Of a stretch of 64,000 nucleotides of DNA, positions 25,661 through 34,849 are shown one piece after another (position 1 is the first letter of the stretch; each line of letters begins with the position of its first letter). The stretch is from Chloroflexota bacterium. GTDB taxonomy: Bacteria > Chloroflexota > Anaerolineae > Aggregatilineales > Phototrophicaceae. The DNA lies in the NCBI GenBank assembly GCA_011523515.1, contig WTGO01000057.1:1-64000 (forward strand), in the 5' to 3' direction. A program made the position numbers and the translations under genes. Under the pieces are notes generated by a model. The model did not search any database and was not told the DNA's origin. It worked only from the letters and a program-made list of their open reading frames with translations.

Positions 25661-26863
25661 CTACTCAGAATCAGTTCGTGTGTTCGCGAAAAAACCCAAC
25701 AGAATATCCGTGTTAGGCTTGTAGCCTTTTTCATCCTGAATCAATAACTCCATATCGACCAATGCATTTAAATCTCTCTGAATCATGCGTTTGTTCCTCT
25801 CTGCATAAGCCAGGTAGAGCGCTGGCGATACGTCTCGGATCTGGTCCTTGCTTACGGGTTCGTCAAATCTGTGAATTGTCAAATCCAGAATCAATCGTTT
25901 CTGCCGTTGACGTGCCGTTGACAGGGTTTCTGAAAACCTGTTGCGAAACTCAGCATGAATATAATCGTGCCAGATAATTCGTAACTGCATAGCATGAACA
26001 ATCAAGAATTGTTCGTCCAACTCGTCCTTGAAACCTTGCAGTGCGTATCCAATGAAACCGAGCATGTTGCTTTTCTCGGGATAAGAACCGTCTCTATACT
26101 CACCGTGCGAAGCCTGCAGATGCGCATAATACTGGTCACGGGTCTTATTGTAGAAATTACTCATCAAATGCGCCGCGACATCTGGAACTCCCGCGCGTAA
26201 CAGAATTACAAACTCAATGAGTCTGGTCATCCGTCCATTCCCGTCGCCGTATGGATGAATCCAAGCGAAATAGACGTGCGCCACCATAGCTTTTATGATT
26301 TGATTAGCTATTTCATATTCGTCTAGTTCCGGCATTTCTTGATTTAGCCAGTCGCAATATTTGTCAACCAACTGCGCGCAATCTTCGGGAGGCGCAGCGA
26401 GATAGCGCCCAACCATGACCCGATGCGTACGTAGCGATCCAATAACAACGTTGTCTGCGAGGCTGTCGTCTAGATTGTCAAGTATGATTGCATGATAATG
26501 GTTGAGCATTTCCAAAGTAAACGGGGTGCTGGACCCGCCCAATTGTGTCTTTCCGACTATATTGAATGCATTAAGCATGTTGTCGATTTGCTGCTGCTGA
26601 TATTCGCGAGAAGGCGGCGCTTGCAGTTTTCCATCAATAATTCTTTGGACTTCTTCTTCAGAGAACGAATTGCCTTCAATTGCTGTGGTACTGTGTACAC
26701 CCTTTGTGAGATACATGCGGCGCAAGAGGTTGCTTTCATTGCGTGGTATAGGAAGCTTCTTGATGTGGTCAATTCTGGCTTGGATTTCGCCTAATAGAAG
26801 CCAGACGCGAGGCGGAAACTCGTCAAGCTTTGGCGGAAACTTTATGAATGGGTGAGTAGTCAT
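25661..26863 (-). CDS. Fic domain protein (AMPylase-like), class II
   Basis: The 400-residue protein has the full Fic catalytic motif HPYGDGNGR at about 203-211 (His base, Asp metal ligand, GNGR anion hole). An N-terminal inhibitory motif fits T-x-x-x-E-G (TTAIEGN, about 59-65), so activity should be self-restrained as in class II Fic proteins. The C-terminal ~80 residues look like a winged helix (PVSKDQIRDVSPALYLAYAERNKRMIQRDLNALVDMEL), as in Fic/DOC-type regulators. It transfers AMP or another nucleotide monophosphate to a hydroxyl side chain; the target is unknown. The gene is AT-richer than its surroundings, suggesting transfer. No toxin-antitoxin partner is adjacent. Direct repeats upstream may be its operator. 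Confidence 0.9.
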   Translation of the reverse strand: MTTHPFIKFPPKLDEFPPRVWLLLGEIQARIDHIKKLPIPRNESNLLRRMYLTKGVHSTTAIEGNSFSEEEVQRIIDGKLQAPPSREYQQQQIDNMLNAFNIVGKTQLGGSSTPFTLEMLNHYHAIILDNLDDSLADNVVIGSLRTHRVMVGRYLAAPPEDCAQLVDKYCDWLNQEMPELDEYEIANQIIKAMVAHVYFAWIHPYGDGNGRMTRLIEFVILLRAGVPDVAAHLMSNFYNKTRDQYYAHLQASHGEYRDGSYPEKSNMLGFIGYALQGFKDELDEQFLIVHAMQLRIIWHDYIHAEFRNRFSETLSTARQRQKRLILDLTIHRFDEPVSKDQIRDVSPALYLAYAERNKRMIQRDLNALVDMELLIQDEKGYKPNTDILLGFFANTRTDSE

Positions 26864-26942
26864 TCTGGAAACATCCTAAAGTCATGTCCAAGTGTTTGTC
26901 ACGAATACTGTCCACCTGACGACGACATTTTTGCTTGGTAAC

Positions 26943-27000
26943 GTTACATTTGTCAAGTCAATTACTAGAGAGTTTTCAAGTTGTGACATTCGTCAAGACA
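26943..27000. promoter_or_regulatory. Direct repeats upstream of the Fic gene, possible operator
   Basis: Two 18-bp direct copies, gttacatttgtcaagtca at 26943-26960 and gtgacattcgtcaagaca at 26983-27000, differ at three positions and start 40 bp apart. A partial third copy (gtgtttgtcacg) is at about 26892. They lie in the 180-bp gap upstream of the minus-strand Fic gene, which encodes its own winged helix. Autoregulation is an inference. Confidence 0.35.
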
Positions 27001-27043
27001 GATTATTCGGCGTATATTGTCTTGAAATATGTACGAGGGATTG

Positions 27044-28246
27044 TCACACAAACGCGTTCAGACCCGTCAGCTCCCGGCCGACCAGCAGCAGGTTGACCTC
27101 GTTGGTGCCTTCGTAGGTATAGATGATCTCGGCATCAAGCATGAGCCGGGCGATGTGATTGTCAATGACGATGCCATTGCCGCCCAGGCATTCGCGCGCC
27201 AGCTGCGTCACGTAGCGCGCCTTGCGGGCATTGTTGTACTTGGCCATGGACACCGTGCCCTCCGTCAACAATCCTTGGCTGATGAGATGCGAGAGTTGCA
27301 GGCAGAGGGTCTGCATCAGGGTAACTTCGGTGCACATCTCCACCAGTTTCTGTTGAATCAGCTGGAAGCCGGCGATTGGCTTGCCGAATTGCTCGCGCGC
27401 CTTGGTGTACTTAAGCGCCAGCTCAAATGCGCCGGCCGCCACACCCGCCGCTTCCCAGGCGACGCCGTAACGGCCAACACCCAACACCTGCGCCATATCT
27501 CGGAAGCGATTGACGTAGGCCAGCCGGTTCTCCGCCGGCACGAAGACATTATCCAGCGTGATATCGGCGTTGAGCACGGCGCGCTTGCCGACTTTTCCCC
27601 AAATGTCCGTGATGGTCACGCCTTCGGTTTGCTGCGGATCTTCGATGACATAGCCGCCGAAGTCTCCGCTGTCTTCATCGCGCGCCCAAATGATCAGCAC
27701 ATCAGCGATGGAGGCATTGCCGATCCAGCGTTTGGCGCCGTTGAGAATGACGCCGTTCCCGTCGTTGCGAGCCCAGGTCTTCACCTGCGCGGCGTTGGAG
27801 CCGACATCGGGCTCGGTCAAGCCGAAGGCGCCGATCTTCTCCAGTTTGACCATGTCCGGCAGCCAGCGCGCCTTTTGATCTTCGTCGCCCAGCAAGCCGA
27901 TGGAGCCCATGGCCAGGCCGGAATGCACGCCGTAGAAGGTGCTGATGCTGCCATCGCCTTTGCCCAGCTCGTACATAACCAGGCCCATTTCGACGAAGTC
28001 CAAACCGGCCGCGCCATGATCAAAGAGTATGCCGCCGATGATAGGCAGGTCGACCATGTTGCGGGCGATCTCCCAGGGGAATTCCGCCGTCTCCCAGTAG
28101 GGGTTGATCTTCGGCAGCACCTCGATGTCGACGAATTCACGCACTTCCTGACGCAGCACCTTCTGCTTGTCGCTGAAGTGCATATCGCAATTGTAGAAGT
28201 CGAATCCGGTATAGAGCATGTCACGCGCTTCTTTGTGTAATGTCAT
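27044..28246 (-). CDS. Acyl-CoA dehydrogenase
   Basis: A 400-residue flavoprotein of normal family length. The FAD/substrate signature is AFGLTEPDVGSNAAQVKTWA, followed by the beta-domain segment GAKRWIGNASIADVLIIWA. Near the C-terminus YTYEGTNEVNLLLVGRELTG carries the Glu of the YEGT motif used as catalytic base in glutaryl-CoA-dehydrogenase-like enzymes. It oxidises an acyl-CoA to the enoyl-CoA and passes electrons to ETF. The start at 28246 is kept; an in-frame ATG at 28219 is an alternative. It stands alone, without a CoA ligase, thiolase or ETF gene nearby. Chain-length preference is not readable. Confidence 0.92.
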   Translation of the reverse strand: MTLHKEARDMLYTGFDFYNCDMHFSDKQKVLRQEVREFVDIEVLPKINPYWETAEFPWEIARNMVDLPIIGGILFDHGAAGLDFVEMGLVMYELGKGDGSISTFYGVHSGLAMGSIGLLGDEDQKARWLPDMVKLEKIGAFGLTEPDVGSNAAQVKTWARNDGNGVILNGAKRWIGNASIADVLIIWARDEDSGDFGGYVIEDPQQTEGVTITDIWGKVGKRAVLNADITLDNVFVPAENRLAYVNRFRDMAQVLGVGRYGVAWEAAGVAAGAFELALKYTKAREQFGKPIAGFQLIQQKLVEMCTEVTLMQTLCLQLSHLISQGLLTEGTVSMAKYNNARKARYVTQLARECLGGNGIVIDNHIARLMLDAEIIYTYEGTNEVNLLLVGRELTGLNAFV

Positions 28247-28412
28247 GGACGTTTCACCATAATCAAATCTGCATTAGATTGAGCATATCACCTATGACAT
28301 AGAGGTTCAATTCGAGTTTCGCCAGTCACGCGAAGTACGATATTGCTCTCCCGAAGCGTCTATGGACAATGGTCGTCCGCGGCAAAATACGCAGCCGCGC
28401 ATAGGTTAGTCA

Positions 28413-29597
28413 TTGTCTGCAATACTTGTCCTGCGAAATCACTTCGGTTCATTGCGATTGCTAGGGCTGCAATTCCTTAGCGCTGCCGGACTGGGGATGG
28501 TGTACCCCTACGTCAATCTCTATCTGACCGAGCTCGAATTTTCCGGAACGCTGATCGGCACGCTAGCCGCCGCTGGCGCGCTGCTTACGCTCGTGCTGAC
28601 GCCCTTGCTCAATCGGATAGCTGACCGCCTGATGATCCACCGGCGGCTGCTGATGATGTACTTGGGCGGCTTTGCGCTGTCCAGCCTGATTTTCGCCTCG
28701 ACTCAAAATCACCTGCTGGTGATCTTTGCCTTTCTGCTATTCAAAGTCACGGTTAGCCCGAGCATGATGCTGGGCGCGCAATTGACACTTTCGGAGCTGA
28801 TCCGCAAGGGCAAAGTAATCTTCGGTCAAATGCGCTCGTTCTCTGCGCTGGGCTTCGCAGTGGCCAGCGCGCTGGCGGGGCAAGTCTTCGCGCTCGGCGG
28901 CTATTCGCTGACTTTCACTGTTGGCGCGCTGTTGTCCTTGATTAGTATCCAGCTTTCGACCATTTTCCCCGCCAAGCCGAAAGAGAAGGTAAAACCCGAG
29001 TCCGGGCCTAAGCAGCCGCGAAACCGCGGCATCTACGTCTTGGCCGCTAGCCAGTTCTTCGTCGCCATGTGCACCAGCAACGCATTCGCCTTTCTGTTTA
29101 TTCATCTGAGCCAGAATTTGGGCGTGAGCATTGCCGACGTCGGCGTTTGGGCGGCGCTGCTGGCCCTGGTCGAATTCCCCTTCTACTATCTGACCGACGC
29201 CTTGTTGCCGCGGGTGCGTCTGCGCATCACTTACATTTTTGGTATCGCCGGCGTCGCGCTGACGACGCTCGGCATCGGCCTAGTTCCCAATTTGCCGATG
29301 TTGGCTCTGCTACTGGTGTTCCGCGGTGTTGCCTGGCCGGCCTATCAATTGTCATCATATCGGCTGATGAACGCGATCAGCCACCCGCGCAATGTCGCCA
29401 CCAATCAGGCCATCGTTCACGTGACGATGCCGGGGATTGCCCTGCTGCTAACCGGATCACTATACGGCTGGGTATACGATCACCTGGGCGCCGGCGCCTT
29501 TTACGCCTTGTGCGCGCTGGCTGCTGCGCTCGCAGTCTGCATTGTATCTGCCGGATTCCGCCTCTTTGGCACGCGCCAACAAGGGGCAAACACCTAG
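28413..29597 (+). CDS. MFS transporter (MFS_1-like), first of a tandem pair
   Basis: A 394-residue membrane protein with about 12 helices. The start is a TTG at 28413, supported by alignment with the next gene (LRNHFGSLRLLGLQFLS against LRNHFGSLRLMALQFLS). A conserved loop (NRIADRLMIHRRLLM) sits after helix 2 and a basic central loop (KPKEKVKPESGPKQPRNRG) divides the halves. The sequence resembles the nucleoside:H+ symporter/MFS_1-like group. The ribosome-binding site is weak. The second copy starts 126 bp downstream. Cargo unknown. Confidence 0.82.
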   Translation: MSAILVLRNHFGSLRLLGLQFLSAAGLGMVYPYVNLYLTELEFSGTLIGTLAAAGALLTLVLTPLLNRIADRLMIHRRLLMMYLGGFALSSLIFASTQNHLLVIFAFLLFKVTVSPSMMLGAQLTLSELIRKGKVIFGQMRSFSALGFAVASALAGQVFALGGYSLTFTVGALLSLISIQLSTIFPAKPKEKVKPESGPKQPRNRGIYVLAASQFFVAMCTSNAFAFLFIHLSQNLGVSIADVGVWAALLALVEFPFYYLTDALLPRVRLRITYIFGIAGVALTTLGIGLVPNLPMLALLLVFRGVAWPAYQLSSYRLMNAISHPRNVATNQAIVHVTMPGIALLLTGSLYGWVYDHLGAGAFYALCALAAALAVCIVSAGFRLFGTRQQGANT

Positions 29598-29723
29598 TTG
29601 GTCACCTAGTTCATCGCGCTCGGTCGCCTTGCATTCGGCGCAAGGGTACAATACCGGTGGCTGGCCGCCTCCTTTATGCGCGGCCAGCTTTACACGATAG
29701 CCCCAAGAAGGGCAGGCGGACCT

Positions 29724-30908
29724 GTGTCGAGACTCTTCGCCCTGCGCAACCATTTCGGTTCTCTGCGATTAATGGCCCTGCAATTCCTCAGCTTGGCCGG
29801 GATCGGCGTTGCTTGGCCCTACATCAACGTCTATCTCACCGAACTTGAATTCTCCGGCACGGCCATCGGCACGCTGGGCAGCGCGGGCGCGCTGCTGTCT
29901 CTGGTACTTACACCGCTGCTCAATCAAATCGCCGACCGCCACCTGCTGCATCGGCGTTTGCTCATGCTTTACTTCTGCGGCATTGCGCTGGCCAATGTGG
30001 TCTTCGCCAGCTCCGAACTGCATCTGCTGATCATCGCGGCTGTCGTGCTGTTTCGCGTAACGGTAAGCCCGAGCTTGACGCTGACCATGCAGCTGACGAT
30101 GACGCACTTGCTGCGCGGCGGGAAAGCGGTTCTGGGGCAGATTCGTTCCTTCGCATCGTTGGGGTTCGCGATAGGTAGCCTGCTGGCGGGTCAATTGTTC
30201 GCCCTCGGCGGCTATGGTCTGCTGTTTTGGGTGGGGGCGGCTTTCGCCCTGATGAGCATCCAGATGGCGACCGTCTTTCCTCCCAAACCGAAGGTAAAAC
30301 CCAAAGCCGCCGACGAGGACCGGCAACCGCGCAACCGTGGTTTCTACGTGCTGGCCGCTAGCCAGTTCTTCATCTCGATGGGCACTTACAACGCTTACGC
30401 CTTCATATTCATCTACTTCAACAAAGACCTGGGCATTCCCTCGGCGGATATCGGATTGTGGGCGGCAATTCTGGGTGTGGTGGAGATTCCCTTCTTTTAT
30501 TTGATGGACGCGGTCTTGCCCCGGATGAGCTTTCGCATCGCCTACATTGTCAGCGTATTGGGCATCGCGCTGTGGACGGTCGCGCTGGGCGCGGTGGAGA
30601 CGTTGCCGGCTCTCGCCCTGCTGCTAGTATTTCGTGGCTTGGTCTGGCCCGGCTTTCATCTGTCGTCGTTTCAGCTGGTGAACGCCATCAGCCACCCGGG
30701 CAACGCCGCCACCAACCAGGCGCTGCTGCAAGTGACGATGCCCGGCGTATCGCTGCTCTTGACCGGGTCGCTCTTTGGCTGGGTCTTTGACAATCTGGGC
30801 CCCAACATCTTTTTTGTCTGCTGCGCGCTGGCTTGCGCGATCGGCGTCTGCATCGTTGTGGCCGGCTTCCGATGGTTCGAGTACAAGCCTGTTGCGCCGG
30901 CTACATAG
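29724..30908 (+). CDS. MFS transporter (MFS_1-like), second of a tandem pair
   Basis: A 394-residue paralogue of the preceding gene, similar along its entire length (YINVYLTELEFSGTAIGTLG against YVNLYLTELEFSGTLIGTLA; both have the PRNRG[FI]YVLAASQFF block). GTG 29724 is preferred because the homology begins there; the 16 extra codons of the longest reading have no counterpart in the first copy. About 12 membrane helices are expected. The pair most likely arose by tandem duplication and either has split specificity or works as a heterodimer. A TATAAT-containing promoter for the next operon follows. Confidence 0.83.
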   Translation: MSRLFALRNHFGSLRLMALQFLSLAGIGVAWPYINVYLTELEFSGTAIGTLGSAGALLSLVLTPLLNQIADRHLLHRRLLMLYFCGIALANVVFASSELHLLIIAAVVLFRVTVSPSLTLTMQLTMTHLLRGGKAVLGQIRSFASLGFAIGSLLAGQLFALGGYGLLFWVGAAFALMSIQMATVFPPKPKVKPKAADEDRQPRNRGFYVLAASQFFISMGTYNAYAFIFIYFNKDLGIPSADIGLWAAILGVVEIPFFYLMDAVLPRMSFRIAYIVSVLGIALWTVALGAVETLPALALLLVFRGLVWPGFHLSSFQLVNAISHPGNAATNQALLQVTMPGVSLLLTGSLFGWVFDNLGPNIFFVCCALACAIGVCIVVAGFRWFEYKPVAPAT

Positions 30909-30938
30909 CCCACTGAAGAATCCAGCGGCTGGCGCCCA

Positions 30939-30944
30939 TATAAT
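30939..30944 (+). promoter_or_regulatory. Putative -10 element for the LplB-type ABC operon
   Basis: A perfect TATAAT lies about 50 bp upstream of the permease start. The -35 region 17 bp before it is a poor match (TGAAGA), so the promoter may need an activator. Confidence 0.4.
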
Positions 30945-30993
30945 GGACATTCCCAGACAAGAGTGCTACACTCGCGTGGGCTAGATTCCGGGA

Positions 30994-31989
30994 GTGATGG
31001 TGGCTGGACAAAAAGACGGCTTGATGGCAAGCGGTCAATTGCCGAATCTGTCCAAGCGGCGAGGGAAGTCGTCGTTGCGCTGGGACAAAATGTGGCTGCG
31101 CATCCGCCGTAATTGGCAGCTATATGTCCTGCTGATTCTGCCCATCGCCTGGCTGATCATCTTCCGCTATGCCCCGATGTATGGCGCGCAGATCGCCTTC
31201 CGGCAATATTCGCCGGCCTTCGGCATTGAAGGCAGCCCCTGGGTCGGCCTGGCCAACTTCGAGCGATTTCTCAACTCGCCCAAGTTTGAGCCGGTCATCA
31301 TCAATACGGTCGTCCTCAGCTTTTATTCCTTGCTTGTCTTCCCCCTCCCGATTATCCTGGCGCTGAGTTTGAATCAGGTCAAAAAGCGCCTGTTCCGCAG
31401 CAGCGTACAGATGATCACCTTCGCGCCCTACTTCATCTCGACCGTAGTGATCGTGGGCATGCTTTTCCAATTTATGCATCCTCGCGTTGGCTTCACCGCC
31501 TCGCTGGCGAATATGCTGGGGCAAGCTCCGCCAAACTGGATGGGCGACCCGGGCGCCTTCCGCCATATCTTCGTCTGGTCTGGCGTTTGGCAGGATATGG
31601 GTTTCAACGCGATCATCTATCTCGCCGTCCTCTCCACCGTCGATCCAGCCCTGCACGAAGCGGCGGTGGTCGATGGCGCCAACCGGCTGCAGCGTATTCG
31701 CTATATTGACATCCCCGGAATCTTGCCGACCGCCATGGTCCTGCTGGTTCTGTCCACCGGGCGGGTGCTGGAAGTTGCCTTCGAGAAAGTCTATTTGATG
31801 CAGAGCCCGCTGAATCTGGGCGTGGCGGAAGTCATCAATACTTATGTCTATAAGGTCGGCTTGCTGTCGCCGATTCTTGATTTCTCCTATTCAACAGCCA
31901 TCGGCCTGATGAAGGGCATCGTGGGACTGCTGCTTTTGATCGCGGTTAATCACGCCGCGCGACGCCTGACCGAAAACAGCGCCTGGTAA
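30994..31989 (+). CDS. Sugar ABC transporter permease (LplB type)
   Basis: A 331-residue permease with a basic N-terminal tail, then helix 1 (WQLYVLLILPIAWLIIFRY) and the diagnostic PMYGAQIAFRQYSP segment of LplB/YteP permeases. The EAA loop is DPALHEAAVVDGANRLQRIRYIDIPG. It forms the channel with the permease starting at 32001 and receives substrate from the binding protein at 33011. The start could be GTG 30994, ATG 30997 or GTG 31000, the last having GGAG at a better distance. No ATPase gene is present; this group usually borrows an MsmX-type ATPase. Relatives import pectin- or rhamnogalacturonan-type oligosaccharides, only a hint here. Confidence 0.9.
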   Translation: MMVAGQKDGLMASGQLPNLSKRRGKSSLRWDKMWLRIRRNWQLYVLLILPIAWLIIFRYAPMYGAQIAFRQYSPAFGIEGSPWVGLANFERFLNSPKFEPVIINTVVLSFYSLLVFPLPIILALSLNQVKKRLFRSSVQMITFAPYFISTVVIVGMLFQFMHPRVGFTASLANMLGQAPPNWMGDPGAFRHIFVWSGVWQDMGFNAIIYLAVLSTVDPALHEAAVVDGANRLQRIRYIDIPGILPTAMVLLVLSTGRVLEVAFEKVYLMQSPLNLGVAEVINTYVYKVGLLSPILDFSYSTAIGLMKGIVGLLLLIAVNHAARRLTENSAW

Positions 31990-32000
31990 GGAATTTGCTG

Positions 32001-32921
32001 ATGGCGTCCATGACCAGCTACGAGAGCAATATCAACAAGGTCAACGAATCGTCCTTTGACCGCGTTTTCATGATGGGCAACACCGCGTTTCTGTCGATCA
32101 TCACCGTCATCATTTTGCTGCCGCTGATATTTATTGTGGCCGCATCCTTCAGCTCCGCCGAAGCGGTAATCGCCGGCCGGGTCACATTGTGGCCGGTCGA
32201 TTTCAGCCTGCTGGGCTACGAGACCATCTTCGAGCACAAGAAAGTCTGGAACGGCTTTGCCAATTCGCTCTTTTATACCTTCTTCGGCACGATCTTTAAT
32301 GTGGTGATGACCATCATCGCCGCCTACCCCCTGTCGCGGCAGGACTTAATCGGGCGGCGCGTCATCACCTTCGCTTTCATTTTCACCATGCTCTTCAGTG
32401 GCGGCTTGATCCCTACCTTTATGGTCGTGCGTGATCTGGGCTTGCTCAACACGCGCTGGGCCATGATCCTGCCGACGGGCATCGGGCCCTTCAACCTGCT
32501 GATTACCATAACCTTTTTCCGCACCACGATTCCACCCGAGCTGATCGAAGCGGCGCGCATCGACGGCGCCAGCGACTTCCGCACCTTCCGCAGCATCATC
32601 CTGCCGCTGGCCCGCCCGATCATCGCCGTGCTGGCGCTGTTCTATGCCGTCAACACGCACTGGAACACCTATTTTCAGGCGCTCATCTATTTGAAAGATC
32701 AGGAGCTCTTTCCGCTGCAAATCGTCCTGCGGGAAATCTTGATCCAGAATTCGATAGACGCCTCAATGCTGATCGATATTGAAGACTTGGTCGCGCGCGA
32801 GGGTCTGCGCGAGCTGTTGAAGTATTCGCTGATTGTGGTAGCAAGCGTGCCGGTCATGATCATCTACCCCTTTGTGCAGAAGCATTTCGTCAAAGGCATG
32901 ATGATCGGCTCGGTAAAATAA
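32001..32921 (+). CDS. Sugar ABC transporter permease (LplC/YtcP type)
   Basis: A 306-residue permease with six helices and the EAA loop PPELIEAARIDGASDFRTFR. The segment TFIFTMLFSGGLIPTFMVVRDLGL and the ending KHFVKGMMIGSVK are typical of the LplC/YtcP group. ATG 32001 has AAGGAA upstream; an earlier TTG is less likely. The gene starts 11 bp after the LplB-type gene, so the two are translated from one message. It works with that permease and the downstream binding protein. Confidence 0.9.
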   Translation: MASMTSYESNINKVNESSFDRVFMMGNTAFLSIITVIILLPLIFIVAASFSSAEAVIAGRVTLWPVDFSLLGYETIFEHKKVWNGFANSLFYTFFGTIFNVVMTIIAAYPLSRQDLIGRRVITFAFIFTMLFSGGLIPTFMVVRDLGLLNTRWAMILPTGIGPFNLLITITFFRTTIPPELIEAARIDGASDFRTFRSIILPLARPIIAVLALFYAVNTHWNTYFQALIYLKDQELFPLQIVLREILIQNSIDASMLIDIEDLVAREGLRELLKYSLIVVASVPVMIIYPFVQKHFVKGMMIGSVK

Positions 32922-33010
32922 GCCAAATGCGCGCAACCGAAAGGAGTTCGGCTATCGAGTGATTCCATTCACTGTTCAGCATTAGCAAGTTAGACCAGAG
33001 AGGAAATGAC

Positions 33011-34672
33011 ATGAGTAAGAGAATACTCGCGCTGGCGCTGTTTGTACTGGTATTGGCGCTGCCCTTGACCGCTTCAGGACAGGATATGGTATCGGGACCG
33101 GGTGAATTCCCTATCGTGGAAGAACCGATCACGCTCAACATTCTGATGCTGGGTCACCCGATTGTGGAAGACTTCAACACCAACAGCTTCACTGAATGGT
33201 ACAGCGAACGCACCGGCATCAACGTCAACTTCGATATTGGCCCGCCGAACGAAGCCCAAGAAGTGCTCAACCTGACCATCGCCAGCGGCGATCTGCCCGA
33301 TGTCATCGTCGGCTTCAACGTCGATCCGTCGACGCTGGCGCTCTTTGGTCCCCAAGGCCTGTTCCTGCCGCTCAGCGGCCTGATTGAAGAGCATGGGCAC
33401 TTCATCCATTATGTCTTCGCTGGCTCGCCGCAGGTGCGCCCGCTGATTACCTCGCCCGATGGCGAAATCTACGGCTTGCCGCAAGTGAATGAATGTTATC
33501 ACTGCTTCTACTCGCAGCGCGCCTGGATCAACTCGGACTGGCTGGAAAACGTGGGCATGGATGTGCCGCAGACAACGGAAGAGTTCGTTGACGTTCTGAC
33601 GGCTTTCAAAGAGCAAGACGCCAACGGCAACGGCGACCCCAACGATGAGATTCCGCTGGCGGCCGCCACCACCGGCTGGAATCCAACTATCGATGGATTC
33701 CTGATGAATCCCTTCGTTTTCAGCGAATTCACCGGACAGAACCCCGGGCCGAACCGCTTCTTTGAAATGAATGACGGCGTGATCTCCCAAAACGTGACCA
33801 GCGAGGGTTATCGGGAGGGATTGCGTTATCTGAAGCGGCTGTTTAGCGCGGGGCTTTTCGGCGAAGAAAGCTTCACCCAGCCGATGGACCAGGTCAAGCA
33901 GCAGGTCGAAGGCGGCGACGCCCCGACCATCGGCGTTGTCGTAGCTGGCGCGCATTCCAATTTCTCCAATATCGGCGGCGACCGCTGGAAGAAGTATGTG
34001 GCGGTGCCGGCGCTGGAAGGCCCGACCGGGTTGCGCCAGGTCCCCTTCAATCCCTGGGGCGTTGGCTCCGGGCAATGTACCATCAACAGCCAGACGGAAC
34101 ACCCGGTGGCGGCTTTCAAGTGGTGCGACGGCTTGTACGACCGCGAGACGACTTTGCGCTCGGTCTTTGGCATTCCGCAATGGGAAGCGGCTGAAGGCGA
34201 AGACGGTCAATGGCGCTGGGCGGAAGAGGGCGAAGGCGCGCTAGGCGGCGACGAGTTTGAAGCGATCTGGCGCCGCTTGTCGACCTTCGGCACGCTGCAA
34301 AATGTCCACTGGGCGCAGCGCGGGCCCAGCTACCGCCCCAATCACCTGCGTTTGGGCGAGGTTCGGCGAGAAGATGCCGGCGGTCTGGAAGTCGTGCTGC
34401 TTGAGGAGACCCGAGTCGCCTACGAGCCTTACGCGCGCAATATCGAGGACCTGATTCCGCCGCTGGCCTTCACCACGGCGCAAGCCGCTGAAGTAACTGA
34501 GCTGCGGCTGGGCATCTATGATTTCGTGGCGCAGATGACGGCCGAATTTGTGCTGGGCCGCCAAGATCTGGATGCGGGCTGGGACAACTTTGTGGCTACG
34601 CTCGAAGGCTTGGGCATCGACCGTGTCGCTGAGATTTATCAGACGGCTTATGATGCGCAGTACGGCGGGTAG
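33011..34672 (+). CDS. ABC transporter substrate-binding protein (large, LipO-like)
   Basis: A 553-residue extracellular solute-binding protein. A signal peptide (MSKRILALALFVLVLALPLTASGQ) lacks a lipobox. AGAGGAAATGAC precedes the ATG. The lobes show VNFDIGPPNEAQEVLNLTIA, LPDVIVGFN and the substrate-groove region YGLPQVNECYHCFYSQRAW. The length (over 500) fits the binding proteins that pair with LplB/LplC permeases for larger oligosaccharides. Third gene of the operon; a terminator lies at 34792-34824. Confidence 0.9.
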   Translation: MSKRILALALFVLVLALPLTASGQDMVSGPGEFPIVEEPITLNILMLGHPIVEDFNTNSFTEWYSERTGINVNFDIGPPNEAQEVLNLTIASGDLPDVIVGFNVDPSTLALFGPQGLFLPLSGLIEEHGHFIHYVFAGSPQVRPLITSPDGEIYGLPQVNECYHCFYSQRAWINSDWLENVGMDVPQTTEEFVDVLTAFKEQDANGNGDPNDEIPLAAATTGWNPTIDGFLMNPFVFSEFTGQNPGPNRFFEMNDGVISQNVTSEGYREGLRYLKRLFSAGLFGEESFTQPMDQVKQQVEGGDAPTIGVVVAGAHSNFSNIGGDRWKKYVAVPALEGPTGLRQVPFNPWGVGSGQCTINSQTEHPVAAFKWCDGLYDRETTLRSVFGIPQWEAAEGEDGQWRWAEEGEGALGGDEFEAIWRRLSTFGTLQNVHWAQRGPSYRPNHLRLGEVRREDAGGLEVVLLEETRVAYEPYARNIEDLIPPLAFTTAQAAEVTELRLGIYDFVAQMTAEFVLGRQDLDAGWDNFVATLEGLGIDRVAEIYQTAYDAQYGG

Positions 34673-34701
34673 ACGAATCGCGCCGCAAAACGCATATATG
34701 T

Positions 34702-34766
34702 GGGCGGCCCAAGGACCGACCCTACAGCTTCTGCGGAAAAAACGGGCGACTCACAGAGCCGCCCCT
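34702..34766. repeat. Two short palindromic repeats (gggcgxcc family)
   Basis: Two imperfect inverted repeats, at 34702-34722 and 34744-34764, share the gggcg...cgcccctac pattern with 23248-23267. They lie downstream of the binding-protein gene and before its terminator. Confidence 0.5.
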
Positions 34767-34791
34767 ACGATTCAGGAATTGATGCAACTGG

Positions 34792-34824
34792 AAAGGGTCA
34801 GCCGTTGGCTGGCCCTTTTCCTTT
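34792..34824. terminator. Rho-independent terminator
   Basis: An 11-bp stem (aagggtcagcc with ggctggccctt, one G-T wobble) with a gtt loop is followed by a T-rich tttccttt run. It ends the LplB/LplC/binding-protein operon on the plus strand and faces the convergent FtsX-type gene. Confidence 0.8.
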
Positions 34825-34849
34825 CGAGGATACGAGGACGGTAGCCGGA

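Noticed and set aside
27029-28240. Plus-strand reading of about 400 codons opposite the acyl-CoA dehydrogenase
   Set aside because: Same length as the real gene on the other strand; a codon-bias shadow without motifs.
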